Below, piece after piece: positions 17,243-25,063 of a stretch of 64,000 nt of DNA. The notes beneath the pieces were generated by a model. It made no database searches and was not told the origin of the DNA. It was given only the letters and a program-made list of their open reading frames with translations. Positions within the stretch are counted from its first letter, which is position 1. The number at the start of each line of letters is the position of its first letter. A program made the position numbers and the translations under genes. This stretch comes from an uncultured Lachnospiraceae bacterium (GTDB taxonomy: Bacteria; Bacillota; Clostridia; Lachnospirales; Lachnospiraceae), in the NCBI GenBank assembly GCA_910577785.1, contig CAJTNT010000001.1:62001-126000 (forward strand), read 5' to 3'.

Positions 17243-18688
17243 ATGGATATGGAACAGTTCCTAACCGAGGAAAACCTGCTGGCTGCGGCGGCATACCTGG
17301 GATATGCCTGGGCAGCCACGGATTTTTTGAGCCGCTGCCTGGGGAAAGCCCGCATACCCAAAACGGCCTTCGCCTCCCTCCTATTGGGCGGCTTGCTGCT
17401 GGTGCGCATGGCTGCCATCCATTGCCGCTTTCCCCCTATTGCCTTCCCCTGCCTCTGCCATCTGCTGTTGATTGGGCTGGCGCTGCTGCTCTTTCGCGGA
17501 GAATGGGAGAAGAAGCTGCTGGCTGCCGCCCTGGCCTTCGCCGCAACGACGCTGGCCGGGGATTTCTTTGGCGCTGCCCTCTCTTTTCTCTCCCTGCTCT
17601 GGCTGCATGCTGTCCAGGGGCTGGAAGCCCCTATCCTGGAAGGATGGGCGCTCCCTCTTCTGGATGCCGCCCAATACGCCGTCAAAATTGGCATACTGGC
17701 CTGGATGGCAAGGCGCCTTGCCCCGATCTTTTCTGGCAAAATCAGGACATGGTACCTGCTGCTGGCTCTCCCGCTGCTGGCGCTTACCGCCGTAGCGAAT
17801 CTGGCGGGATGGGGCGCAAGCAATGGCATCCTGCTCCAAAGCAGGGGAAACATGGGGATTTATTATGACCAGCTTTTTAGCTATGCCGGCATTGGCATAT
17901 TGGCCGGGCTGTCCCTGTTCGCGGCAGGCTCCTATGTATTTGGGATGCATCGGATTTATCTGGAACAGCAGAAAAACAGCCAGTATTCCAGCCAGGCGGC
18001 CGCTTATCGGATGCTGCTGGAACAGTACCGCCAGACAGAACGGCTGCGGCATGACATGAAAAACCATATCCTTGCCCTATCTGGGCTTTACGAACACAAG
18101 GACTGGGATAACATGGGCTGCTACCTTGCGGACCTAAGGGACTGCGGCGGCATCAGCGCCCCGGGGGAAGCAACCGGGAGCCTGGCCGTAGACGCCCTTT
18201 TGTGCCACAAACAGCGCCTTGCAGAAGATCAGGGCATTGCCTGGGAATGCGACGTGCAGATCCCAAAGCCATGCCGCGCCTATGCATTCGATCTATGCGT
18301 ACTCTTTGGCAACCTCCTGGACAATGCACTGGAGGCCTGCGGGCAGTTACCGGACAGCAACTGCCCGTTTATACACATCCAGGCAAGAGCCGTGAAAAAA
18401 TGCTTCCTGCTGGAAGTAAAAAACAGCACGGCACAAATAGCATCCCATAGGCACATTAACAGCACAGCAAACACAGCCTCCTGCGAGGAACTTTTCCCTG
18501 GCAGGCCGGCCGTTGCGGACGGGCATGGAATTGGTCTGCAAAACGTCAGGGATGTAGCAGACAAACATCACGGCATCCTGGAAACAGGGATAAAAAACGG
18601 CGTCTTTACAGCCTCCCTGCTGATGCCGCTGCCAGAAGAAAAAAAGCCTGCACGAAAAGATGCTAAGGAGATGGAAGGATGGATTTAA
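17243..18688 (+). CDS. Sensor histidine kinase, AgrC-like GHKL type
   Basis: A 481-residue protein starting 18 bases after the response regulator stop. The first 230 residues hold six or so membrane helices (for example HLLLIGLALLLF and YAGIGILAGLSLFAAG). Then comes the dimerisation/phosphorylation region RQTERLRHDMKNHILALSG, with the presumed phospho-His in RHDMKNH, and a GHKL ATP-binding domain with NLLDNALEAC (N box) and DGHGIGLQNVRDVADKHHG (G box). This arrangement is that of AgrC/ComD-type kinases that sense peptides or cell-envelope signals. It surely partners with the adjacent LytTR regulator. The inducing ligand is unknown. Confidence 0.9.
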   Translation: MDMEQFLTEENLLAAAAYLGYAWAATDFLSRCLGKARIPKTAFASLLLGGLLLVRMAAIHCRFPPIAFPCLCHLLLIGLALLLFRGEWEKKLLAAALAFAATTLAGDFFGAALSFLSLLWLHAVQGLEAPILEGWALPLLDAAQYAVKIGILAWMARRLAPIFSGKIRTWYLLLALPLLALTAVANLAGWGASNGILLQSRGNMGIYYDQLFSYAGIGILAGLSLFAAGSYVFGMHRIYLEQQKNSQYSSQAAAYRMLLEQYRQTERLRHDMKNHILALSGLYEHKDWDNMGCYLADLRDCGGISAPGEATGSLAVDALLCHKQRLAEDQGIAWECDVQIPKPCRAYAFDLCVLFGNLLDNALEACGQLPDSNCPFIHIQARAVKKCFLLEVKNSTAQIASHRHINSTANTASCEELFPGRPAVADGHGIGLQNVRDVADKHHGILETGIKNGVFTASLLMPLPEEKKPARKDAKEMEGWI

Positions 18689-19057
18689 GAACAGAACGGC
18701 TGCTGCTCAGGCGTTGGCAAGATACAGATGCGGAAACTCTTTACAAATATGCCAAAGACCCTGCGATTGGGCCAATTGCAGGATGGAAGCCCCATAAAAA
18801 TATCGAAGAAAGCCTTGAAATTATCCGAACGATATTATCTGGCGCAGAGTGCTATGCGATTGACGGCCGTTTGGTGCGGCTATTATGAGGGAAACCTAAA
18901 ATCCAAACGGGTTCAGGAAAAGCTAGGTTTCCTTTATCACCATACCTGCAATGAAGTTCCCGTGCCACTGCTCAATGAAATAAGAATCGGCCATACCAAT
19001 TATATGACCAAAGAACAATGGCTAAAAAATCAGGCACACTCGTTAAAACAGATCTGA
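18679..19057 (+). pseudogene. Disrupted GNAT-family acetyltransferase (RimJ/RimL-like)
   Basis: The first 60 codons read MDLRTERLLLRRWQDTDAET ... ESLEIIRTILSGAECYAI, the normal N-terminus of a roughly 180-residue RimJ/L-type acetyltransferase. The C-terminal motif CGYYEGNLKSKRVQEKLGF appears right after, but in a different frame (about 18850-19057). The central acetyl-CoA-binding region (R/QxxGxG/A), about 65 residues, is missing. A single internal deletion with frameshift explains this. The start codon overlaps the histidine kinase stop by ten bases. No functional enzyme can be made. Confidence 0.8.
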
Positions 19058-19190
19058 TATGGGAACAGATATCATATTAAAACGGATCAGATATGGCAAC
19101 GGATATGGCATGGAATCCTCCTTTTGAGACATCCCTCTAACAATCGGCAGCCTTACTTCCGAAAAAAAGAGAAAGCAAAGGAGGGTTACT

Positions 19191-19742
19191 ATGCATATTA
19201 AAACAATGGAAGGGCTCGTAGGAGCCAGGACAAACATGAATCTGGTCAATACGCCGATGCGGGTCTACCGGGACGCCGAGCGCAGGGGCGACCTGGCCGT
19301 TATGGAACGGGCGCTGGGGTATGCAGGGGAATTTGCCAGCAAGGCCGTAGAATACCAGGCAACAGCAGAGGAAGGGATGGAAAAAGACGCGGAAGCCGCT
19401 AGGGAAGAACAGGAAAAAATGCGTGAAGAAGCCATCCAGGCACACCAGGAAGAACAGGCCAGGCTGGAAGCGCAGACGAACAAAGCCCACGAAGAGAAAA
19501 AGGCAGAAGACACGCAAAATGCAGAAGACACAAATCCAGCGGCTACCCAAAACATTGCCGCCCCTCAAAACACTACAGCTACAGCAAATGTTCAAGCAAG
19601 TCCGACGTCCCCTATGATTTTGACGCCCAGAACCCTTCCCGCCCCAACGGCAAACACCGCCGCCAAAACAACCTTCTATGGGAATACGGGAAAAGCTGCC
19701 CCAGCCATGCCGTTGGCTCCCTATATTTCTGTAAGGCTCTAA
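19191..19742 (+). CDS. Uncharacterised coiled-coil/Ala-Thr-rich protein
   Basis: A 183-residue product with a strong SD (AAAGGAGGGTTACT). Residues 1-60 look globular and helical (NTPMRVYRDAERRGDLAVME), 65-115 are a charged coiled coil (EAAREEQEKMREEAIQAHQE), and the rest is Ala/Thr/Pro-rich and probably disordered. No signal peptide or membrane span is seen. I do not recognise the family. It is monocistronic, followed by a bidirectional terminator shared with the chemoreceptor. Imperfect direct repeats containing GATATGG precede it around 19055-19110. Confidence 0.65.
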   Translation: MHIKTMEGLVGARTNMNLVNTPMRVYRDAERRGDLAVMERALGYAGEFASKAVEYQATAEEGMEKDAEAAREEQEKMREEAIQAHQEEQARLEAQTNKAHEEKKAEDTQNAEDTNPAATQNIAAPQNTTATANVQASPTSPMILTPRTLPAPTANTAAKTTFYGNTGKAAPAMPLAPYISVRL

Positions 19743-19824
19743 TTTCCTAGTGTACTGATACATTGGCTATTCTGCGTAATATCACCAGTGATTTACCGTT
19801 CTATGCACTAACATTTATAAAGCA

Positions 19825-19864
19825 AAAGGCACAGGGCTGCTTCGTTCCATAGCCATGTGCCTTT
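19825..19864. terminator. Bidirectional terminator between the coiled-coil gene and the chemoreceptor
   Basis: AAAGGCACA and GGCT pair with AGCC and TGTGCCTTT across a short loop, with T-rich sequence on the plus side and T-rich sequence on the minus side as well. It separates convergent genes. Confidence 0.65.
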
Positions 19865-19871
19865 CTTATTT

Positions 19872-21545
19872 CTATCTCTGCCTGCTGATATTTTTCAGCC
19901 GGAAAGAAGCAGTCAAATCTTTCAACATACTGGACTGCGACGACAATTCCTCGCTGGCCGCCGCACACTCCTGGCTGGTCGCAGAATTGTTCTCCACTAC
20001 CGTCGAAATCTGCTCAATACCGACAGCTACCTGATCCATTGCCAAAGTCTGCTTTTCGACTGCGTCTACGACCTGATCCATCTTCACCGTTACATTGCCG
20101 GCAAGTTCTCCTGTCCGTTCCAGAGCCTCTGATACCCGATCCATCACTTTGCCGCCTTCCACAATCGTTACCGCAGAGCTTTCAATCAATTCCTTGGTCG
20201 CTTTGGCAGCCTCATCCGACTTTGACGCAAGATTACTGATCTCTTCCGCCACCACAGCAAAGCCTTTGCCTGCGGCGCCTGCTCTGGCTGCTTCCACAGC
20301 TGCATTCAGCGAGAGAATATTAATCTGGAAAGCAATATTTTCTATCGTTGCAATAATGGTGCGAATCTCTTTCGAATCGTTCGAGATACGATCCATCGAC
20401 GCACTCAGTTCTTTCACGTTCTCCATGCTGATATTCAGCTGTGCCCCGGCCTGATTGGTAATCATGCCAACCTCTGCTGCCGCAACCGAAGTCTGTTTTG
20501 CGCCTTCCGAAATATCCGTGATCGTTGTTGAGATTTCTGTGACAGAGCCGGCCTGCTCGGTAGCTCCCTGAGCCAAAGCCTGTGCGCTTGCAGACACCTG
20601 TTCCGAACCGTCTGATACATGCCTGGCGCTGGCAGCAATCTGCCCCATCGTCTGATTTAACGCACTGAGAATACTTTCCAGGGACTCCTTGATCGCTTTA
20701 AAATCCCCTGTATATTCCCGCTGCGTATTCTGTGTCAGATCGCCTTTCGCAATGGCTCCCAGTACTTCAGCGATCTCTCCGATATAAGTACGCAGATTGC
20801 CGACGGTTTTCTCAAATATCTCTCCTAAAAGACCAATTTCATCATTGGAGCGGACGCCGATTTCAATTTCCCTGCCGTCAGCCAGCCCAAGTTCTCCGCT
20901 TTCCAACTGCATAGCCGCTTGTGTAATCTTGCCAAGCGGGATCGATATACTCTTTTTCAAATATACCATCAGGAAAAGAATGCAGACGATAATCACCGCC
21001 AAACTGATCACTATGGCATATTCAATGATCCTGGCAGTTTCCTTCTCTGCGTCCTCTAAGGATATTCCCGCAAAAATCAGCCCGTCAACCTTGCCGTCCT
21101 CTCCCTTTGTCGGCACATAAGAACACAAATATGTAGATCCCAGAATATCCGCCTCACCCACATAGGTCTTTCCCTGCTTTAATACGATATCTATCAGTTC
21201 GTCAGACAGCTTAGTTCCCACTACGCGTTCTCCGTTCTTCATCACCGTACTATATGCCCTGGTATCGCCTTCAAAAATAGTAAACTCACAATCCATGCGT
21301 TCCTTCAGTCCGTCCAAGACCTGATTCATATTATCCTCCGCCGATGTACGTTCCAACTCATACGCAAGCATATTTGTGCCATCCGTACAAATCTCTATCT
21401 GCAGGCTTCTGACCAGGGAATTGAACATAGTAACGCAGATTGCCACCGCAAAAACAATGGAGACAGCCAGCATAATTACTACTACATTACCAACTTTTTT
21501 CCCAATACGTTTATTTTTTTTCCTACCCTCTTTCATATATGTCAT
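19872..21545 (-). CDS. Methyl-accepting chemotaxis protein with extracellular Cache-like domain
   Basis: A 557-residue receptor. A basic N-terminus leads into the first membrane helix (VGNVVVIMLAVSIVFAVAIC). An extracytoplasmic sensor of about 135 residues (residues 40-175; GDTRAYSTVMKNGERVVGT, QGKTYVGEADILGSTYL) resembles single-Cache domains, then comes the second helix (IVISLAVIIVCILFLMVYL). A HAMP region and the signalling domain follow; the hairpin tip SLNAAVEAARAGAAGKGFAV is the CheA/CheW contact. There is no C-terminal CheR-tethering pentapeptide. The ligand is unknown, and no other che or flagellar gene is in the window. An SD GGAGG precedes two possible ATGs, at 21545 and 21536. Confidence 0.93.
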   Translation of the reverse strand: MTYMKEGRKKNKRIGKKVGNVVVIMLAVSIVFAVAICVTMFNSLVRSLQIEICTDGTNMLAYELERTSAEDNMNQVLDGLKERMDCEFTIFEGDTRAYSTVMKNGERVVGTKLSDELIDIVLKQGKTYVGEADILGSTYLCSYVPTKGEDGKVDGLIFAGISLEDAEKETARIIEYAIVISLAVIIVCILFLMVYLKKSISIPLGKITQAAMQLESGELGLADGREIEIGVRSNDEIGLLGEIFEKTVGNLRTYIGEIAEVLGAIAKGDLTQNTQREYTGDFKAIKESLESILSALNQTMGQIAASARHVSDGSEQVSASAQALAQGATEQAGSVTEISTTITDISEGAKQTSVAAAEVGMITNQAGAQLNISMENVKELSASMDRISNDSKEIRTIIATIENIAFQINILSLNAAVEAARAGAAGKGFAVVAEEISNLASKSDEAAKATKELIESSAVTIVEGGKVMDRVSEALERTGELAGNVTVKMDQVVDAVEKQTLAMDQVAVGIEQISTVVENNSATSQECAAASEELSSQSSMLKDLTASFRLKNISRQR

Positions 21546-21633
21546 TTTCCTCCGTTATCTTCCCATTTTAAAATATGATCCCCGTTCGGCATATTCTTTG
21601 CTGTCATAAACTATATCCCGTTCTGTCCAATAA

Positions 21634-21725
21634 TCAAAATATAGATAAAGATATTCCAATTTCAGCACAAACCTGTTCTGCTTTTTCTTTCCATCATCCT
21701 ATATGCGGAAACTGATTTGAGCCAT
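21634..21725 (-). pseudogene. Relic of a RelB/DinJ-family antitoxin gene
   Basis: From the ATG at 21725, behind a good SD (AAAGAGGTGAT), the frame reads MAQISFRI and stops. Shifting frame, it continues KEKAEQVCAEIGISLSIF, which together resemble the first 30 residues of RelB/DinJ-type antitoxins (MAQ.SFRIDD..KE.AEQVC.E.G.SLS). The remaining antitoxin and any RelE/YafQ toxin are absent. The sequence ends a few dozen bases before the chemoreceptor. Recognition rests on recalled family consensus. Confidence 0.55.
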
Positions 21726-21869
21726 GATATCACCTCTTTCATTGATAATGATATTAGGATACCCTATATAATAGCATTTGTAAAGCATTTTTCTATACAT
21801 ATATTTGTGCCGGGGCGCCAGGCACAGCAGCGTATCCCCTGCCTCCCGCGAGCGGATGCCTGGCTCATG

Positions 21870-22007
21870 TCATAGAATCACTACAATAGGCCAATCCTTA
21901 TCATTCAGCGGGATAGCTCCCGAACCTGCCCCGATTGTAATTTACCTTAAAACTACTATAACCTGCACAGATTTACCATTCAACGGCAAATCGTGCAGGT
22001 TATAGCA
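21870..22007 (-). pseudogene. Decayed coding fragment with a repeated PLN-K-IVV motif
   Basis: One minus-strand frame reads NLHDLPLNGKSVQVIVVLR, stop, then ITIGAGSGAIPLNDKDWPIV and VIL, stop. The two segments resemble each other ([LI]PLN[GD]K......IVV[LI]). It lacks a start and contains an internal stop. The family is not recognised. The first segment coincides with the hairpin at 21956-22005. Confidence 0.35.
21956..22005. repeat. 13-bp inverted repeat (hairpin)
   Basis: CTATAACCTGCAC at 21956-21968 pairs perfectly with GTGCAGGTTATAG at 21993-22005, and an inner GATTT/AAATC extends the stem. There is no T run, so it is not a typical terminator. An additional GCCAGGCA/TGCCTGGC inverted repeat lies at 21817-21824 and 21857-21864. 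Confidence 0.6.
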
Positions 22008-22010
22008 ATA

Positions 22011-22083
22011 TATTACTCCGGCGGTTAAATTAGGAAAATTTGTTCTGCGCAATCTGGTGCGATATTTAACCGCCGGAGTAATA
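22011..22083. repeat. 73-bp palindromic element with 20-bp perfect arms
   Basis: TATTACTCCGGCGGTTAAAT at 22011-22030 is the exact reverse complement of 22064-22083. The same 20-mer occurs once more at 9990. It lies 27 bases after the P-type ATPase stop and has no T tract. It behaves like a dispersed REP/MITE-type element. Confidence 0.75.
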
Positions 22084-22109
22084 CCTACCAATTATCAGCA
22101 TTTTATCTA

Positions 22110-24137
22110 TTACAAATTTTTCACAAACAGGCAGCGGATTGCATTGAGCACGGCCAGAACCATCACGCCCACATCTGCAAAAATCGCCAGGTACATATTG
22201 GCAATGCCGAGCGCCCCCAAAAGCAGGCAGGCAAATTTAATGCCCAGCGCCAGTGTGATATTCTGATAGACAATGCCCAGGCATTTCCTGGAAATTCGGA
22301 TTGCCTTGGAAATCTTCAGCGGGTCGTCATCCATCAGGACAATGTCCGCCGCCTCAATGGCTGCGTCAGATCCCATGGCTCCCATGGCAATGCCGATATC
22401 CGCACGGGAAAGGACAGGGGCATCATTGATGCCATCCCCGACAAAGGCAAGCTTTGCCTTCCCAGATTTCCCATGCCGCCCGCGCATAAGCTCTTCCACC
22501 TTAGACACCTTATCCCCCGGCAGCAGCTCGCTGTATGCCTCGTCAATGCCCAGGGACGCCGCCACCTGGTCTGCCACCTTCTTTATATCGCCGGTCAGCA
22601 TTACCGTTTCCTCCACGCCCGCTGCCTTCAAGGCAGAAATTGCCTCCTTGGCATGCGGCTTTACCAAATCTGAAATCACGATATGCCCTGCATATGTCCC
22701 CTGGATTGCCATATGGATAATTGTGCCTGTCTCGCGGCAGTCCACATACGGGATGCCAAGCCGCCTCATCAGCTTGTCATTGCCGGCGGCAACCTCCATG
22801 CCGTCCACTTTGGCCAGGACGCCGCTGCCGCTGATTTCCTGGATATCGCTCACGCGGGCGCGGTTCGGCTCCTTGCCATAAGCACGCTTAAGGCTTTTAC
22901 TGATGGGGTGCGAGGATGCGCTCTCCGCCAGCGCCGCATATTCCACCAGCTTCTGTGCCTCCATCTGATTGTGGTGGACGCCATTTACCTCAAAAACTCC
23001 CTGTGTCAGCGTGCCGGTCTTGTCAAATACCAGGCATTTTACCTGGGAGAGAATTTCCAGGTAATTGGAACCCTTCACCAGGATGCCTTGCTGGCTCGCA
23101 CCGCCAATCCCCGCAAAAAAGCTCAAGGGAATGCTGATGACAAGAGCGCAGGGGCAGCTAATCACCAAAAAGGTCAGCGCACGGTATATCCAGACCCCCC
23201 AGTCCGCCGCAAGACCCAGAAACAGCATACGGACCACCGGTGGCAGCAGAGCCAGCGCCAATGCACTGTAACACACAGCCGGCGTATATACCTTGGCAAA
23301 TTTAGAGATAAAGTCTTCGGATTTCGACTTCCTGGAGCTTGCGTTCTCCACCAAATCCAAAATTTTGGATACTGTGGACTCGCCAAATTCTTTCGTTGTA
23401 CGGATTTTCAGTACGCCTGTCATATTGATGCACCCGCTGACAATCTCATCCCCAGGCTTTGCCTCCCGCGGCAGGCTCTCCCCGGTCAGGGCGCTGGTAT
23501 TCAGGGTGGAAATGCCTTCCACGGCCACCCCGTCAATCGGCACCTTTTCCCCTGGCTGGACAACAATCACGCTGCCAATGGCGACCTCATCCGGGTCAGC
23601 CTGTATAAGCCTGCCATCTTCTTCCACATTTGCATAATCGGGGCGGATGTCCATCAATTCGCTAATGTTACGGCGGCTTTTCCCCACGGCATATCCCTGG
23701 AACCACTCGCCAATCTGATAGAACAGCATCACGGCAATCGCCTCCAGATAGTCCCCGTTCTCATAAATAGCCAACGCCATCGCGCCGATGGTGGCGACCG
23801 CCATCAGGAAATTCTCGTCAAATACACGTCCATTGCGGATGCCCTGAAAGGCCTTCCGCAGAATATCATGGCCGATGATTCCATAGTCTATAAGGTAAAG
23901 GGCAAGCCGCGTGATACGTCCTGCTGCCGGAAAGAGGATCCTGTCCAACGGCTCGAAGCCCTCTGCCGTTACCAATTGCAGCGCCAACAGCAGCATGGCG
24001 GAAACCAAGATGCGGATAAGCATCTTCTTCTGCTTCCTGTTTAGCCTATCCTCCCCGCTCCTTTCCTTAAGAAAAAGAAAGATCGCCGCTGCCGCAACCA
24101 CGGCGGACAGCAATCCATTGATGATTTGTTCCTGCAT
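22110..24137 (-). CDS. P1B-2-type heavy-metal-transporting ATPase (Zn/Cd/Pb exporter)
   Basis: A 675-residue membrane pump. The cation channel motif CPC appears in FLVISCPCALVISIPLSF, the phosphorylation site in VFDKTGTLTQG, the HP locus in ASSHPISKSL and the hinge in GDGINDAPVLSRADIG. In the last two helices a Lys (LALGIKFACLLLGAL) and DxG (FADVGVMVL) point to the Zn2+/Cd2+/Pb2+ class. The usual N-terminal HMA metal-binding domain is missing; it is encoded by the separate gene at 24237-24455 just upstream. With the divergent ArsR repressor it forms a metal-export module. The SD AGGAGGATCTT precedes the ATG. Confidence 0.93.
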   Translation of the reverse strand: MQEQIINGLLSAVVAAAAIFLFLKERSGEDRLNRKQKKMLIRILVSAMLLLALQLVTAEGFEPLDRILFPAAGRITRLALYLIDYGIIGHDILRKAFQGIRNGRVFDENFLMAVATIGAMALAIYENGDYLEAIAVMLFYQIGEWFQGYAVGKSRRNISELMDIRPDYANVEEDGRLIQADPDEVAIGSVIVVQPGEKVPIDGVAVEGISTLNTSALTGESLPREAKPGDEIVSGCINMTGVLKIRTTKEFGESTVSKILDLVENASSRKSKSEDFISKFAKVYTPAVCYSALALALLPPVVRMLFLGLAADWGVWIYRALTFLVISCPCALVISIPLSFFAGIGGASQQGILVKGSNYLEILSQVKCLVFDKTGTLTQGVFEVNGVHHNQMEAQKLVEYAALAESASSHPISKSLKRAYGKEPNRARVSDIQEISGSGVLAKVDGMEVAAGNDKLMRRLGIPYVDCRETGTIIHMAIQGTYAGHIVISDLVKPHAKEAISALKAAGVEETVMLTGDIKKVADQVAASLGIDEAYSELLPGDKVSKVEELMRGRHGKSGKAKLAFVGDGINDAPVLSRADIGIAMGAMGSDAAIEAADIVLMDDDPLKISKAIRISRKCLGIVYQNITLALGIKFACLLLGALGIANMYLAIFADVGVMVLAVLNAIRCLFVKNL

Positions 24138-24236
24138 AAGATCCTCCTTTCTTGAAATTGCTTCCTCGTATATTCATCCGAAAGAACGCCGCATTCTTCC
24201 ACTATCGCCATGCCGCATGTTCACTTGTGTTTAAAA

Positions 24237-24455
24237 TCACAGAAAAATCTCACAGTCCGGCTCCACTTTCTGGCAGGCCTTTAAGACATTCCCCATCACC
24301 GTTTTCGGCTCCTTGCCATCCTCAAACTCTACAATCATTTTCTGCGTCATAAAATTGACGGTAGCATTCTGTACGCCAGCGGTCTTGCGGGCGGCGTCTT
24401 CCATTAAATTTGCGCAGTTCGCGCAGTCCACTTCAATTTTGTACGTTTTTTTCAT
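24237..24455 (-). CDS. Stand-alone heavy-metal-associated (HMA) domain protein
   Basis: The 72-residue product starts MKKTYKIEVDCANCANLMED, with the metal site DCANCAN in the position of the canonical GMxCxxC, and fits the ferredoxin-like HMA fold (GVQNATVNFMTQKMIVEF). The start at 24455 is set by AGGAGG eight bases upstream; an earlier in-frame ATG at 24479 lies before that SD. It precedes the ATPase by 99 bases on the same strand and most likely delivers Zn/Cd-type ions to it or acts as its detached sensor domain. Confidence 0.85.
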   Translation of the reverse strand: MKKTYKIEVDCANCANLMEDAARKTAGVQNATVNFMTQKMIVEFEDGKEPKTVMGNVLKACQKVEPDCEIFL

Positions 24456-24491
24456 TATAAAATCCTCCTGCTCTGTCATTATAAAAGATTT

Positions 24492-24517
24492 AATGATTAA
24501 ATACTTGTTTAATCATT
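24492..24517. promoter_or_regulatory. Candidate ArsR-family operator
   Basis: AATGATTAAA (24492-24501) and TTTAATCATT (24508-24517) form a perfect 10-bp palindrome with a six-base spacer, between the divergent HMA and ArsR genes. A TATAAT at 24523-24528 follows on the plus strand. The size and AT-rich dyad agree with SmtB/CzrA-type operators. Confidence 0.65.
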
Positions 24518-24637
24518 GCAGTTATAATATAATATATCTATCGCAGCAAGTCAATGCCCTGCATCTATTCTCTGCCAAACGGGCAAAATGTATTTCTATT
24601 TGGGCGAAAAACTATTTCGAAAGAGAGGATACCTCAC

Positions 24638-25006
24638 ATGTATATGAAAAATTTACCGCATGCTCATGGAACAGCGGCAGAAACCTCTGCCATCCAAGAA
24701 TTATTGGGACGTGTGAACGACTTCCAGGCGGTGGCGGACGTATTCCGGCAGCTTGGCGACACTACTAGGATCCGCATCTTCTGGCTCCTATGCCATTGCG
24801 AAGAATGCGTCCTGAATATCTCAGCTCTGATGGAAATGTCAAGCCCTGCCATTTCCCACCATTTACGGATGCTGAAGAGCAGCGGCCTGATTGTCCCGCG
24901 TCGGGAAGGCAAAGAAGTGTACTACCGCGCCTCAGATACCGATCAGAGCCGCCTGCTGCACCAGATGATTGAACAGGTTATGGAAATCACCTGCCTAAAC
25001 CCATAA
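24638..25006 (+). CDS. ArsR/SmtB-family metal-responsive repressor
   Basis: A 122-residue winged-helix protein starting MYMKNLPHAHGTAAETSAIQ at the ATG 24638 behind AAGAGAGG. The core shows FRQLGDTTRIRIFWLL, then HCEECVLNISALM, where CmtR/CadC-type proteins carry metal-binding cysteines, and the recognition helix SSPAISHHLRMLKSSGL followed by the wing RREGKEVYYRAS. His residues near the N-terminus and the CHCEEC cluster are plausible metal ligands. It is divergent from the HMA/ATPase genes and presumably represses them until Zn or Cd binds. Confidence 0.9.
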   Translation: MYMKNLPHAHGTAAETSAIQELLGRVNDFQAVADVFRQLGDTTRIRIFWLLCHCEECVLNISALMEMSSPAISHHLRMLKSSGLIVPRREGKEVYYRASDTDQSRLLHQMIEQVMEITCLNP

Positions 25007-25063
25007 TCATACAATACAGCATCCAAAAAACACATTACGCTTTATGGGAAAAAGAATAAAAAA

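Noticed and set aside
22683..24044. 453-codon plus-strand ORF opposite the P-type ATPase
   Set aside because: The minus-strand ATPase has all catalytic motifs; the opposite frame shows none and has no SD.
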